Assembly: GCA_037102815.1 (NCBI GenBank)
Contig: BTPP01000003.1
Span: 4,774,001-4,838,000, forward strand
Length of the DNA stretch: 64,000 nt
Reading direction: 5' to 3'
DNA from: Neurospora intermedia
Lineage: Eukaryota > Ascomycota > Sordariomycetes > Sordariales > Sordariaceae
A program made the translations under genes and the position numbers. The number at the start of each line of letters is the position of its first letter. The stretch's first letter is position 1. Positions 23,254 through 34,800 of this stretch are shown piece by piece. The notes under the pieces were generated by a model, which saw nothing but the letters and a program-made list of their open reading frames with translations, searched no databases and was not told where the DNA came from.

Positions 23254-26200
23254 GTTGGCGACCGCGAGATCCCCCCTCCGCTCAATCCACCCTCAATAAC
23301 ACAAATGAGTTTCGGAAGTTGATGAATGTCGACCTGCGACTCGTCAACACTCGGTGTAAGGCTCGAGGGTATCGAATCCGTGGTAGCTGGTTGATGTAGA
23401 GGCCGCAAGACTCCCTTTGCCGACACTCTGATATTCAAAAAGTGATTTGTCTTCCTAAACAATCTGATATCGATATTCGTCTCGGTGAATCAGGTCGGTA
23501 AAGATGAAGCACGGTGAACCCAAGAAAACACACACACTAATGTAAGAATAAAAAGCAAAGAGTGGTCTGAGCCAGCAGCTAAAGAGAATGGAAGGGTGAA
23601 GTAACTGTAAGGCTCAAGAGAAAAGAGAGTCCGTGTTACCTCACAAGGCGAGGAAGAGAAAGAGAGATGGTAGGAACCACGACAAGAAGTATACGCGGGG
23701 AAGCCAACCTCAAGAGGGGGAATGGTTGATGGGATCCAAGACTGGATGGAGTGAGTAGGATGCTTGTCGGCTACCCACAGAAATCCCGTCGATCAATGAC
23801 CGTTGATGGTTGTAGTGGTGATGTTATTGTCCGGGGTTAAGGGTAGGGTCAGACCGGGAACACGGCAATAAGGCAACCCGAGTTTCCTTGCGGGACAGTT
23901 AAAGCAGCTTTTGGTTCTGCTGAGCGGTACTGACTACCTAGGTGTCACCGTATAGTCGGTGTTCACACTCCAGTATAGGTGTGTCAGATTCCCGCCAGAC
24001 GGATAACGTCTTTGCGACAGTTGGTGGAGAGAAGTTGAGACGAAAACCGTTAGAGACGCTTTGACGAGGGGGTTGTGTGAGGCGACCTGAGATGTTTCGA
24101 CTGCGACAGGGGTTGGGTGTATAGCGTGGTAGCGCACTCTTATACAGCGTGGTATTGTCCGTCGGCCTTATTTGTTAGCGTTTGAAGATGGTGTTGTCGT
24201 CGTTGCTCCTCATCATGTTAACAATGAAGCTTGAAGAAGCAAGGAGTGACGGGAGAGGAAATGGTTAAAAGGGAAAGAGGAATCTGGAAAAAGAGAGTGT
24301 ACACAGAAGCCGCCTCAGGGTCCAGAATTCCAAGAAAACCAAGTGAAAAGTTAGGCCCAATCAGGAAATGCTGTCACACCCATATCGTCCCGGCGCTTAA
24401 CGGTTGGGTTACGGACAGGGGAGGCTCGTCTCGAACAGGCCGAATTGTCCCTGTTCCTTTGTGCAGTCCCTCCAAATCTCCCAGTGACATGCTCCCGGCG
24501 GCGCTAGACACCAGAGAAGGATGGCGTCCTGCAGGAGAGCTCATGTTTTTCGTCCAATGACATCTCGCAATTGCCTGGTAAGGTAACAAGCTCGAATCCA
24601 GTTCAGGACTACATCGTTGGTCACTTATACACTACTTGTCTAGCTTTTTAACCCGAGGGGCAAGAATAGGTGCGGTAACTTGTCAATGGAAATGACCGCA
24701 TCTTGAACTTGATCTACCAACCGTGATATGTTTAAACATGACGCTATCACTTCTTGGCCGTGGCTACGCATAGGCATCGGGGCCCATGGAATGATCTGGT
24801 GGGCTGATGACCCAGACTCTTCTGGCCTCTGCGAGACATCATTCTTCTCAGCGGCACCTGCAGTTTGGATGTCAGTAGCGCTTCAGTCCGACGATGAGAC
24901 CCGATTCATGCTTGAGTATTTATTGCTCTTCCCTCGAATTAACAAGTCAGCAAAAGGCGCTGCTGCGCTGTGCCGCTTTGCCCCCGACTTGTGGTTAGAA
25001 AACACACAAGGCCTCTCGATCGAATCTCCAAGTGTCAAACCCGCCAACTGAGGCTACATTGATACCGAGATAGCCAGGCGAAAGGCAGACTGCCATCAAC
25101 TGCGGTTGAGAATGGTCGTTTAGGAGTGATATGGCATAAATACCTGTTGGGCCAAATCATCGAGACAAGCTGAGCAAAACCTACTGGTCCGAGCTCCCAT
25201 GTCGTTCCGGGTTACAGAACCTGGTGGGCAGCTTGAGCGTGCCATCTTGAAGTTTAAGCTTGATCTTATATCCGGGCGCTAGTCCTTAGCTGTCAGAGCT
25301 TCTTGGGTACGACCGACGTATCCCCGGCGTGAGGCTTCCAGGAGGCCCAACTAGGAAGAGTCCATGATCGTCCAACGTCGGGTAAGGTATCATCCATTGG
25401 TTTCGTTTGAGGTCTAACAGGGGGACCACGGGGGCCAAGGAAGGCTGGAAGAGAGGGGTTCCGAATCCTCTCGGGGTGACTTTGGGCGTAGAGTGAAACG
25501 AGAAGCGGTATGTGTGTCCTTCAGAGGGAAGCCTTTCGAAAAAGATTAAGGGTTACCTCTGCTGCGTGCCGGGAGAATTGAATTTGGTGTTACGGCTGAG
25601 CTCGGGGATAAACTCGAGGGTGCCTTGAACATGATTGAGCTGTTGAGACGGACACCTCAACTCCCTCACATAAGACTCTCCCGAGGGCAGCACCATAGCA
25701 AAGATATGCAAAATCCAAACAACGATAGAATTAAGAAAGAAGAAAAAGAAAAGTTCAAGAAGGCTGATGATACCATGCGTCGGGGGCCACGCAAGGAAGA
25801 GTGCCGATTTGATTTAAACCTTGTCTTCACCACGAGGCGGTTGGGCAGCCTGCCTGGAAAGGCGAAGGCGATCATGGGTACAACCAAACGTGGGGGATAT
25901 CGTACGATAATCTCTCGAAACCTCGACGTTCCTGGTGTTGAGAAAGAAACAGACCTGATACAAGAACCAAGCTTTGAGGGCTTCCAATGGGTACTTATAT
26001 AAGAATGGCCAATTCTCTGCTTCTTTGGTTGTTCTTTGAGGTTTCCTTCCTTCCACCTCAGTTCTCCCTTCCATGACGGGAAGGAGGCAGTTGACATTGC
26101 AAATGACTGACCGGAAATTTGGTCCGGATAAGATGAGATGTCGACGATTGTCAGTCAAGTTTAATGAAGGACAAATCTCCGCGAGTCGCGTTGACGGTCA

Positions 26201-27062
26201 GAACCCGGCAAAGAATAAGCCACAAAGTTGTTCTTTGGGGAGGATGTTTGTCAAGATAGATGAGGCTATTTCTGTTGGCAAGAGTTGGACAAGAGCCTCA
26301 AAATGAGGTAAAACCAGTAGGTGTACGTCACGCAGTTTGAAGAGCTTCAAGACTGCCAAGAATGCGGACCGCAACTCGGACCATCTGCTTGCGTGGCTTC
26401 CGGCTTCAAAGACAGCTCAAGTCTATCAGTGGCTTGAATGTTAGACAGTGTGGCTGGGAAGTACCAGGGGAGCTTCTCTGATTGGCTCAGTCATCCCTTT
26501 CATTTCATCGTGTCGGCTGGCGGGGAAGACCCGTCAAGGCCCAACTCAGTGGACCACCTTGTGGGTTTCGCCGTTCGCGGCCTTCGTCACTGTACATGTG
26601 TCCCGCTATAGAAGGCCGGTCAGCGTTAGGCACCAACTCCGGTGATTAAGGGTACAGGTACCAGCCGTGCACAATGGGGGATTAGCACAGAGGACGCTCC
26701 CGTTGCTCCTGCCAGGGGAGGCGGAGCACCAGCGATTACGCATCTTCTCCAAGGAACGGCGACTTGAACCGGCGATTAGACTACTGCTGCGACACCTCAC
26801 ACTCGCTGCAACTCCAACGTCTTTCCAAGTCCAGTCCCTCTTCCATCCTCTGACATACCGCCCTCCCTCACCACCACCCCGCATCACAACACCGACCGCA
26901 CGCTACTACCGGTCCGCACCTAATACCCGTCATCGCGGACATTCGATCGTTACAAACATATCCCACGACAGCCTTGGTGGAAAGCGCGGATTGCTGGCCA
27001 TAGCAGTTCAGGAGACAGCTTGAAAGTACACCAAAGAGAGACACAGAGACACAACACCCGCC
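23254..27062. promoter_or_regulatory. 3.8-kb divergent spacer between nox-1 and myo-1
   Basis: A long region between divergent start codons. It must include both promoters and leaders. The frames inside it (for example 24728-25051 and 25625-26158) are short, on alternating strands and have no family resemblance. The 300 bases before 27063 are ACC/CT-rich like a leader. The length is unusual beside the 0.6-1.2-kb divergent spacers elsewhere in the window; long regulated leaders or a noncoding transcript are possible but not shown. Confidence 0.55.
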
Positions 27063-30000
27063 ATGGTGAGTAGTTGCATCATCCGACCTCCACAAGCCGA
27101 CCCAAGCCCACTCCAATCCAGGACCAAGGGGATGTGTCGAATACTCTGCGCATTACCACCACAACCTACACACTTCGACAAGCACTAACCAATGTCTCTA
27201 TCCTCACAGGGTATCACAAAGCGATCAAAGGATAAGGCCGCGCGGGCCGAGCGCTCTGCTGGCGGAGACAAGTCCAGCTCGGCCAAGCCCAAGAAGGCCA
27301 CTTTCGACACCACCAAGAAGAAGGAGATCGGTGTATCAGACCTGACACTACTCAGCAAGGTCTCCAACGAGGCCATCAACGAGAACTTGAAGAAGCGCTT
27401 CGAGGGACGCGAGATCTACACATACATCGGCCATGTCTTGGTGTCCGTCAACCCCTTTCGCGACCTGGGCATCTACACCGACCAGGTCCTCGAGAGCTAC
27501 AAGGGCAAGAACCGTCTGGAGATGCCCCCTCACGTCTTCGCCATTGCCGAATCTGCCTACTACAACATGAAGGCCTACAGCGAGAACCAGTGCGTCATCA
27601 TCTCGGGCGAGTCCGGAGCCGGCAAGACCGAGGCGGCCAAGCGCATCATGCAGTACATCGCCAACGTGTCTGGCGGCGGGTCGGGGGATATTCAGCAGAT
27701 CAAGGACATGGTGCTCGCGACAAACCCTCTGCTCGAATCCTTCGGTAACGCCAAGACGCTGCGAAATAACAATTCGTCCCGCTTCGGCAAGTACCTCCAG
27801 ATTCACTTCAACGCTCAGGGCGAGCCCATCGGTGCCGACATCACCAACTACCTCCTTGAGAAGAGCCGTGTCGTCGGCCAGATCGCCAACGAGCGTAACT
27901 TCCACATCTTTTACCAATTCACAAAAGGAGCCTCCCAGCAGTACCGCGAAATGTACGGCATCCAGAAACCCGAAACATACCTCTATACCAGCAAGGCCAA
28001 GTGCTTCGATGTCGACGGTATCGATGATTTGGCCGAGTACCAGGATACCCTCAATGCCATGAAGATTATCGGTCTCTCGCAGCAGGAACAGGACAACATC
28101 TTCCGAATGCTGTCGGCTATTCTTTGGGCAGGAAACCTGGTGTTTAAGGAGGGTGATGATGGATATGCTGCTGTATCAGATCAGTCTGTGGTTGATTTCT
28201 TGGCATACCTTCTCGAGGTTGATCCCGCTCAGCTGGTCCACGCCCTCACGATCCGTATCTTGACCCCAAGACCCGGTGAAGTTATCGAGTCTCCCGCCAA
28301 CGTTCCCCAGGCTACCGCGACAAGAGATGCCCTGGCAATGGCCATTTACTACAACTTGTTTGACTGGATTGTGGAGCGCATCAACTTGTCGCTCAAGGCT
28401 CGCCAAGCTACGACGAACTCGATTGGTATCCTTGATATTTACGGTTTCGAAATCTTCGAAAAGAACAGCTTTGAACAGCTCTGCATCAACTACGTGAACG
28501 AAAAGCTCCAGCAAATCTTTATCCAATTGACACTCAAGGCCGAGCAGGATGAGTACGCGAGGGAACAGATCAAGTGGACGCCCATCAAGTACTTTGACAA
28601 CAAGATTGTGTGCGACTTGATTGAGTCTACCAGGCCCCCCGGTATTTTCTCTGCTATGAAGGATGCCACCAAGACTGCCCACGCTGATCCGGCGGCTTCC
28701 GACCGCACCTTCATGCAGAGCATTAACGGCATGTCGAACCCCCATCTTACGCCCCGTCAGGGCGCTTTTATTGTCAAGCACTACGCCGGTGATGTGACGT
28801 ACAGTGTGGACGGTATCACGGACAAGAACAAGGATTTGCTTCTCAAGGGTGTCCAGAATCTCTTCCAGGCCAGCCAGAACCAGTTCGTTCATACTCTGTT
28901 CCCCCAGCAGGTCGACTTGGACAACCGCAGGCAGCCCCCTTCTGCCGGTGACAGAATCAGAACTTCCGCGAATGCTTTGGTCGATACTCTGATGAAGTGC
29001 CAGCCTTCGTATATCCGTACTATCAAACCCAACGAGAACAAATCGCCAACAGAGTACAATGAGCCCAATGTCCTCCATCAGGTCAAGTATCTTGGTCTTC
29101 AAGAAAACGTTCGCATCCGCCGCGCCGGTTTCGCATACCGTCAGTCGTTCGAGAAGTTTGTCGACCGTTTCTTCCTACTCTCGCCTGCCACATCATACGC
29201 TGGTGAGTATACCTGGACAGGCTCCTACGAGGCGGCGACAAAGCAAATCCTCAAGGACACGAGTATCCCGCAAGAGGAGTGGCAATTGGGTGTGACCAAG
29301 GCCTTCATCAAGTCGCCCGAGACTTTGTTCGCTCTTGAGCATATGAGAGACAGGTATTGGCATAACATGGCGACGCGCATTCAGCGCATGTGGCGTGCGT
29401 ACCTTGCATACAGGGCAGAGGCTGCCATCCGTATCCAGCGTATCTGGAGGAAGAAGCGTGTTGGTGCCGAGTACCTGCAGCTCCGTGAAGAAGGCCATAA
29501 GGTGTTGGGAGGTCGTAAGGAGCGCAGGAGAATGTCTATTCTTGGTTCCCGTCGGTTCTTGGGTGACTACCTTGGCATCAATGCTACCACCGGTCCTGGT
29601 GCTCAGATTCGCAATGCCATCGGCATTGGTAGCAACGAGAAGGCAGTCTTCTCTTGCCGCGGTGAGCTTCTTGAGCACAAGTTTGGTCGTTCCAGCAAGC
29701 CTAGTCCTAGAATCCTGGTCGTGACCAACAGCAAGTTCTACATTGTCGCCCAGGTCCTCAATCAGGGTCACGTTCAGATCATGGCAGAGAAGGCATTCAC
29801 ATTGGCTTCTATCAAGTTCATCGGGGCGTCTACCGCCAGAGACGACTGGTTCTCCCTGGGTGTTGGGTCGCAGCAAGAGCCCGATCCCCTACTCAACTGC
29901 GTGCTCAAGACCGAGATGTTCACGCAGATGAAGAGGGTCATGCCCGGAAGCTTCAATCTGAAGATTGGAGACGCCATTGAGTACGCCAAGAAACCCGGCA

Positions 30001-30988
30001 AGATGCAGTTGGTCAAGGTGTTGAAGGATGCGCCAACCTCGCAGGACTTCTACAAGAGCAGTACTGTTCATACTCAGCCTGGCGAGCCTCCCAACTCTGT
30101 GTCCAGGCCCCAACCCAAGGCCAAGCCTGTTCCTCCAAGGCCTATCACCAAGGGCAAGCTTATCAAGCCTGGTGGTCCTGGTGGAAGACCAGCAAGAAAT
30201 GCCAACCCGAACCGCACGGCTCAGCCCCGGCCCGGCGGTGGTCCTTCTATCGCTGCTTCCAACCCTCTTGCTTCTTCTGCCGCTGCGGCTTCTAGCAGGC
30301 CTGTTCCCGCTCACCCTGGGGCAGCCTCTACACCGGCCGCTGCCAAGTCCCTTCCCAGTCATACGAGACAGCAGTCCAGCACCTCGACCGTGCGCCCTCC
30401 GCCGCCGCCTCCTCCAGCGCCGGCTGCGAAGCCTAAGATCATGGCCAAGGTACTGTATGACTTTGCTGGTACGAGGGAGAACGAGCTCTCCATCAAGGCT
30501 GGAGATATGATTGAGATTGTCCAGAAAGAGAACAATGGTATGTTTCCCGCCCCACCCTAGCCATTTATCTTCGTCTCGAAAATATAGAAATCCTAACAAC
30601 GATTATCACAGGCTGGTGGCTAGCTAAGACCCCCGAAGGTCAAGCCTGGGTTCCTGCCGCATACGTAGAAGAGCAAGCCCCCGCACCTCCCGTCGTTGCT
30701 CCACGTCCTCCTCCTCCTCCTCCCCCCGCTGCCAACGGTGGCGGTCGCGTAGCTCCTCAGCCGCCAGCCAAGCGACCAGTCGCTGGCCGCAAGCCTGCGC
30801 CGGCGCCCGCCGTAGCCTCGCTGCAGAATAGGGATTCGGGCATGAGCTTGAATGGAGCGAACGGGTCAGGAAGCGATGCGAGCAGGAGCAGTACGCCGAC
30901 GCCGAGCATAGCGGGCAGTTTGGCGGATGCCTTGAAGGCGAGGAAGCAGGCGATGGCGAAGAGGGATGATGATGAGGATGACTGGTAG
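27063..30988 (+). CDS. myo-1: Class I myosin (Myo3/Myo5/MyoA type)
   Basis: An actin motor for endocytosis and actin-patch assembly at the hyphal tip. Exons 27063-27065, 27210-30537 and 30612-30988 give 1,235 aa. Exon 1 is only the ATG: the 144-nt intron (GTGAGT, CACTAAC, CAG) follows it directly and exon 2 begins GITKRSKDK. The other intron (74 nt, GTATGT, CCTAAC, CAG) splits the SH3 Gly of ENNGWWLAK. The motor domain has the P-loop GESGAGKT at about 134-141 and [10 protein letters not shown]. Around the TEDS region the sequence is [12 protein letters not shown] at about 357-368; which residue is the regulated one (Glu358 or Ser362) needs an alignment. Two IQ-like motifs ([22 protein letters not shown]) are followed by the basic TH1 membrane-binding tail, a Pro-rich segment, an SH3 domain at about 1079-1135 ([20 protein letters not shown]) and an acidic Arp2/3-binding end, RDDDEDDW. 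The identification is certain. Confidence 0.97.
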
Positions 30989-31853
30989 TAGCCGTTCGTC
31001 TTGTTTGCTGTGCAAGCTATCGTTGTCATTGAAGCAGGGATTTTAGGTGGTTGTGGGGATTAATCAAAGGATGTGTGTGTGTGGTAGAAAGCGGAGAAGC
31101 ACAGGCGGTGCATTCAGACATATATTGATACATTTCTGGCTTGATAAATATTCAGCTCTAGACAGAAGCGCAGGCAGGGCATGATACTTTTTTTTTTTTT
31201 TTTTCTCCGACGAGTTTCAGCAGTTTTGATGGTCCTTAAGAAAAAGGCAGAGCGGTTGATCGGTATCTTCTTACAGTTTTAGAATTAGAGGAAATCTAGT
31301 TGAGTTGATTCTTACACAACTGTACAAGTATGGAACTCCAACGCCTGTGTGTTATGGAGTGGGTGGAGAGTGCATAGTGGCCATCAAGACAATATTTATG
31401 CAAAAAAAAAATTGATTGTAGGCCTGTTGATGAGATCAATGAGAAGGAAGGTGAGGAAAGAGGCGACGAGAAAGTGAGATGAGAGTCAAGAGAGATGTTT
31501 CATTCATCGTTTCCAAATTGTTCTTGAGAGATAAGAAAAAAAGTGAAAAAGGAAGATTTCTGTCAAAACAAAGATAGTTAGAAGCAAAGAGAAGGGAAGA
31601 GAAACGTGAAGTGAGGTAACCCGAGGTCAAGTGAAAGAGACGTGAAGTGAAAACTGAATTTTAAAGTGAACTGAGATATGAACAACGAGGAAGATATTTC
31701 AGAAAAATCGACTTCGATTCGATTCTTGATCCCTTTTCGCTAACCTAACCTATCTGCTACACCTTACATTACCCATCAAGTCTACCTAGCAAGTAATCGT
31801 CCTCGACCGCCAACCTCGGTCCATCTCCTTTTTCTTTGGTTTCTTTGCGTGAT
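30989..31853. other. Intergenic between convergent myo-1 and WDR59 genes
   Basis: An 865-bp region between facing stop codons, with a T run near 31190 and an A run near 31400 that fit 3' UTR and poly(A) surroundings for the two genes. No ORF is supported. Confidence 0.6.
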
Positions 31854-34800
31854 CTAGTTATTACCGCCTCTCCAAACAGCAACACCTGTACTTTTCTTCC
31901 TCAACAAACTCGGTCGTTGTGCACCTCCACCTCCCAATAAAGAGCTGCTGCTACCTCCACTCCCTCCTGCAACACCAGTAGTCTCACCCCCACAGCTAGT
32001 ATCACTCCCAGCGTTCCCGTTTCCACCAGACCCTGACTCACCGCCCTTCGATCCTGAACCAGAAGCAGAAGAACCAGCAATATGTTTCTTCAACCGATTC
32101 CCCAAACTCAATCTCGCCGCGCTTATCGGCTCGTCTCCGTAGGGTGGCGGTTTCAGCGCCGTGAATCCTCTTCCACTGGGCGTGCGTTCGTGATGTGGTG
32201 GTGGTCTTTTGTTGCTGTTTTCGCTTCCACCACTGTCACCTACTACTCTCGGGGTCATCGTCGTCGTCGACGACGATGATGTGGTGGTGGTGGTGGTATC
32301 TTTCCCACCACCCGTGTCAGAGCCGCCAGAGGTTGATCGGGAAGAGTTCCCGGATCGAGAGCCGGATCGGGAATGATGCGAAGGGCGCGAAGGGTGGAGC
32401 GGGTCATTCGAAAGCGAAGGTATGCCGCGTGAGGAAGCGACGGATTCCCACTCTTCGCGGTCAATGTCATTGCCTGAGAGCAGAGTCTGCGAGGCGCGGT
32501 TGGAGTTGGAGGTTGTGAATTGGGTGGTGGTGGCGGTGCCTTCGTTGTTGGAGTCGGCGGAGTCACCTGAATTGTCGTCGGCTGCGATGTAGAAGTGGGA
32601 AAGGTTGGAGGAGCGATGGCCGTAGCCACTGCTGTAGCCGCCGGTGGCGGCGAGGTGAGAGGCGGAACTACCGCCTCTACGCCGGCCGAACTGGTGCGGG
32701 ATTGTGTTTGTGGTGATGCCGGAGGGGGAGGCGGTTGAGACGGCGCGGCGATTGGTGGGGTGGGCGCTGCGGCTGCGGTCGCTGGAGCCGCCGTTGGAGC
32801 TGGTGATGGCGATAGTGGGGAGATCATCGTCGTCTTCGTCGTAGTCATCGTCGTTGTCGTCGTTCGGACGGTAGGCATTGGGATCGGAGCGGCCGCCGCG
32901 CATGAACTTGGCGAGGTCGGTAGGTACGCTTCGGCGACGCGGTCGGCTGCCGGTACCTCCGGTGGCGACACTGGCGACGCCAGTCAGGACGGTCTTGATG
33001 GAAGATCTTCTTGATATACCCGACTGATTGCCTGAGCTTCTCTCCTTGTCGCGGTCCACCTGCTGGTGTAGACTCCCGCTGGCGGCGCTTCTCATCTTAT
33101 TCATAGCCGCCACGGCAGCTTGCAAGGCCGACCATCTCTCCACGTGCGCGGTGCTGGCATCTTCGACACAGCAGCAGTCATCACCAGCTGGACATTCTTC
33201 TTCGCCCATCTCGTGCCACTCAGCCAGACAGGCTTCGTGGAAGGCGCAGCCGCAGTTGAGACAAGGTGGGTAAAGCGCGGCGATGGGCTCGAGACAGTAC
33301 ACGCAGCGCAGCTGTTTCTGTTCTTTCTTGTTACCTGCTTTGACACACCTATGGCATGTACCAACGGCACCGCCATATTTGCCCTTGGTTGGCCTGGTGT
33401 ACTCCACCGGATCAAGCTGCTCTTCATGAATGCGGCAAATGCCCGTAACATCAAGGCCGCGACCAGAGGCGATCAAAGCCTGGAGTTGCTCTTTCCGTCC
33501 GCCAAAGGCAGGGTTTTGGCTGGCACTGTTAGCAGCGGTATTCTCAGCCGTTTCGTGATCGTAGTAGCCGTCTATGCTATGCGTGACGTCACTGTAGCAC
33601 CCAGAGCTCGATGTCTTGTCGCCCTTGAGGACATTGAACTTCATGATCTCGAGGCGAGATAAAGGCTGGCCCCACATTTGCAGCATCTCGGCGTAGGCAT
33701 AACGGTAATACGAGTAGACATGGTTGCGGCTTGGATCGAGAAGAGGCGTGTTCAGCCATCCATCGTCGTCAAAGAGACCCTGGTTCTCTGGGACGACCGA
33801 GACTGCAACAGGTACCAAGACCGTCATATCATGATTTCTACCCTCATCATCTGAGAGTGAAGTTCGTGCCGTACCCGGTGTTTCGGGAGCCGTACCCCCA
33901 AACACGGTTGAAGTTCCCCAGGTAACACTTGGAGCAAGGTTGTTGAAGATGGCTTCGGCAGGGCTAGGCCGCTTGCGTGGTGGGGGATCTGGAGGTGACC
34001 CCGAAACCATTCCAGCCAGTGTCTTCGGGAGGCTGAAAGCTGCAGAAACAGCCGTGTTGGAGCGGGTAAAGAGTCTATTGCTAGGCGATGTCGATAGGCT
34101 TTGAGTTTGGTCGCCTTCTCGTAGATGATCTCGAGACATCTTCGGGGGAGTTTCGCCGGCGGAGAAGGAGTTGGGTGTAGGCTCAAGTAAAGCTACGACG
34201 TCCTCCATTCCCGGTGACTCTGAGTATATTGCAGGAGTGTGGACGGTTCTGGGAGTCGTGATGGCGCTACTAGCTTGACTCTTGTAGTTAATATGCCATA
34301 ATGCTGGGTCGGTAGGGAAATACTCTAGTGAAAAGGAAGGGGCTTTCATAGGCAGGGGTGTCTCAGGCTGGGGAAGATGTGAGCCTGCATAAGCTACCCC
34401 GTCCTCAGCGGACGAGTCTCCGAAGATGCAAGCCAGCATAGCTAGCATCTGGATGTCTGCTACTTTTTCAAAATAGTTGAAAAGGTCGGCAATCAAGCTC
34501 TGGGCTAATGGGTGGTAACCCCACTTGACACGGCCAGATAGATTACTGTCCCAACCAAAATGCTGTGCATACTCGTCATCCCGAACCCGTGCAGAGGCGT
34601 CCCTGGCTATGACAAGGACAGACTCTTTTCTATTTTGCTGTTCATGGATCTCAAGCGGGATGTCATTCCGCAACAACATGGCCGCATAATGCCATATATG
34701 AACGAGGTCGTGATACCCATATTTCTCCGCGACCATGGCATTATGCATGCACACCTCAGCGCCATCGCCAAAGATCGCATACTCCTGAGCAAACTGTTTC

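Noticed and set aside
23250-23462. A 70-codon frame on the minus strand whose stop overlaps the nox-1 ATG, at first taken for an inhibitory uORF
   Set aside because: The first codon is TTG and there is no ATG inside the frame, so it is not a normal uORF.
26660-26800. A possible tRNA on the minus strand with GGTTCAAGTC resembling a B-box
   Set aside because: The flanking bases do not form a T-stem, and no A-box lies at the right distance upstream.
28176-29102. A 308-codon minus-strand frame in the myosin gene
   Set aside because: A shadow of the myosin motor coding sequence.
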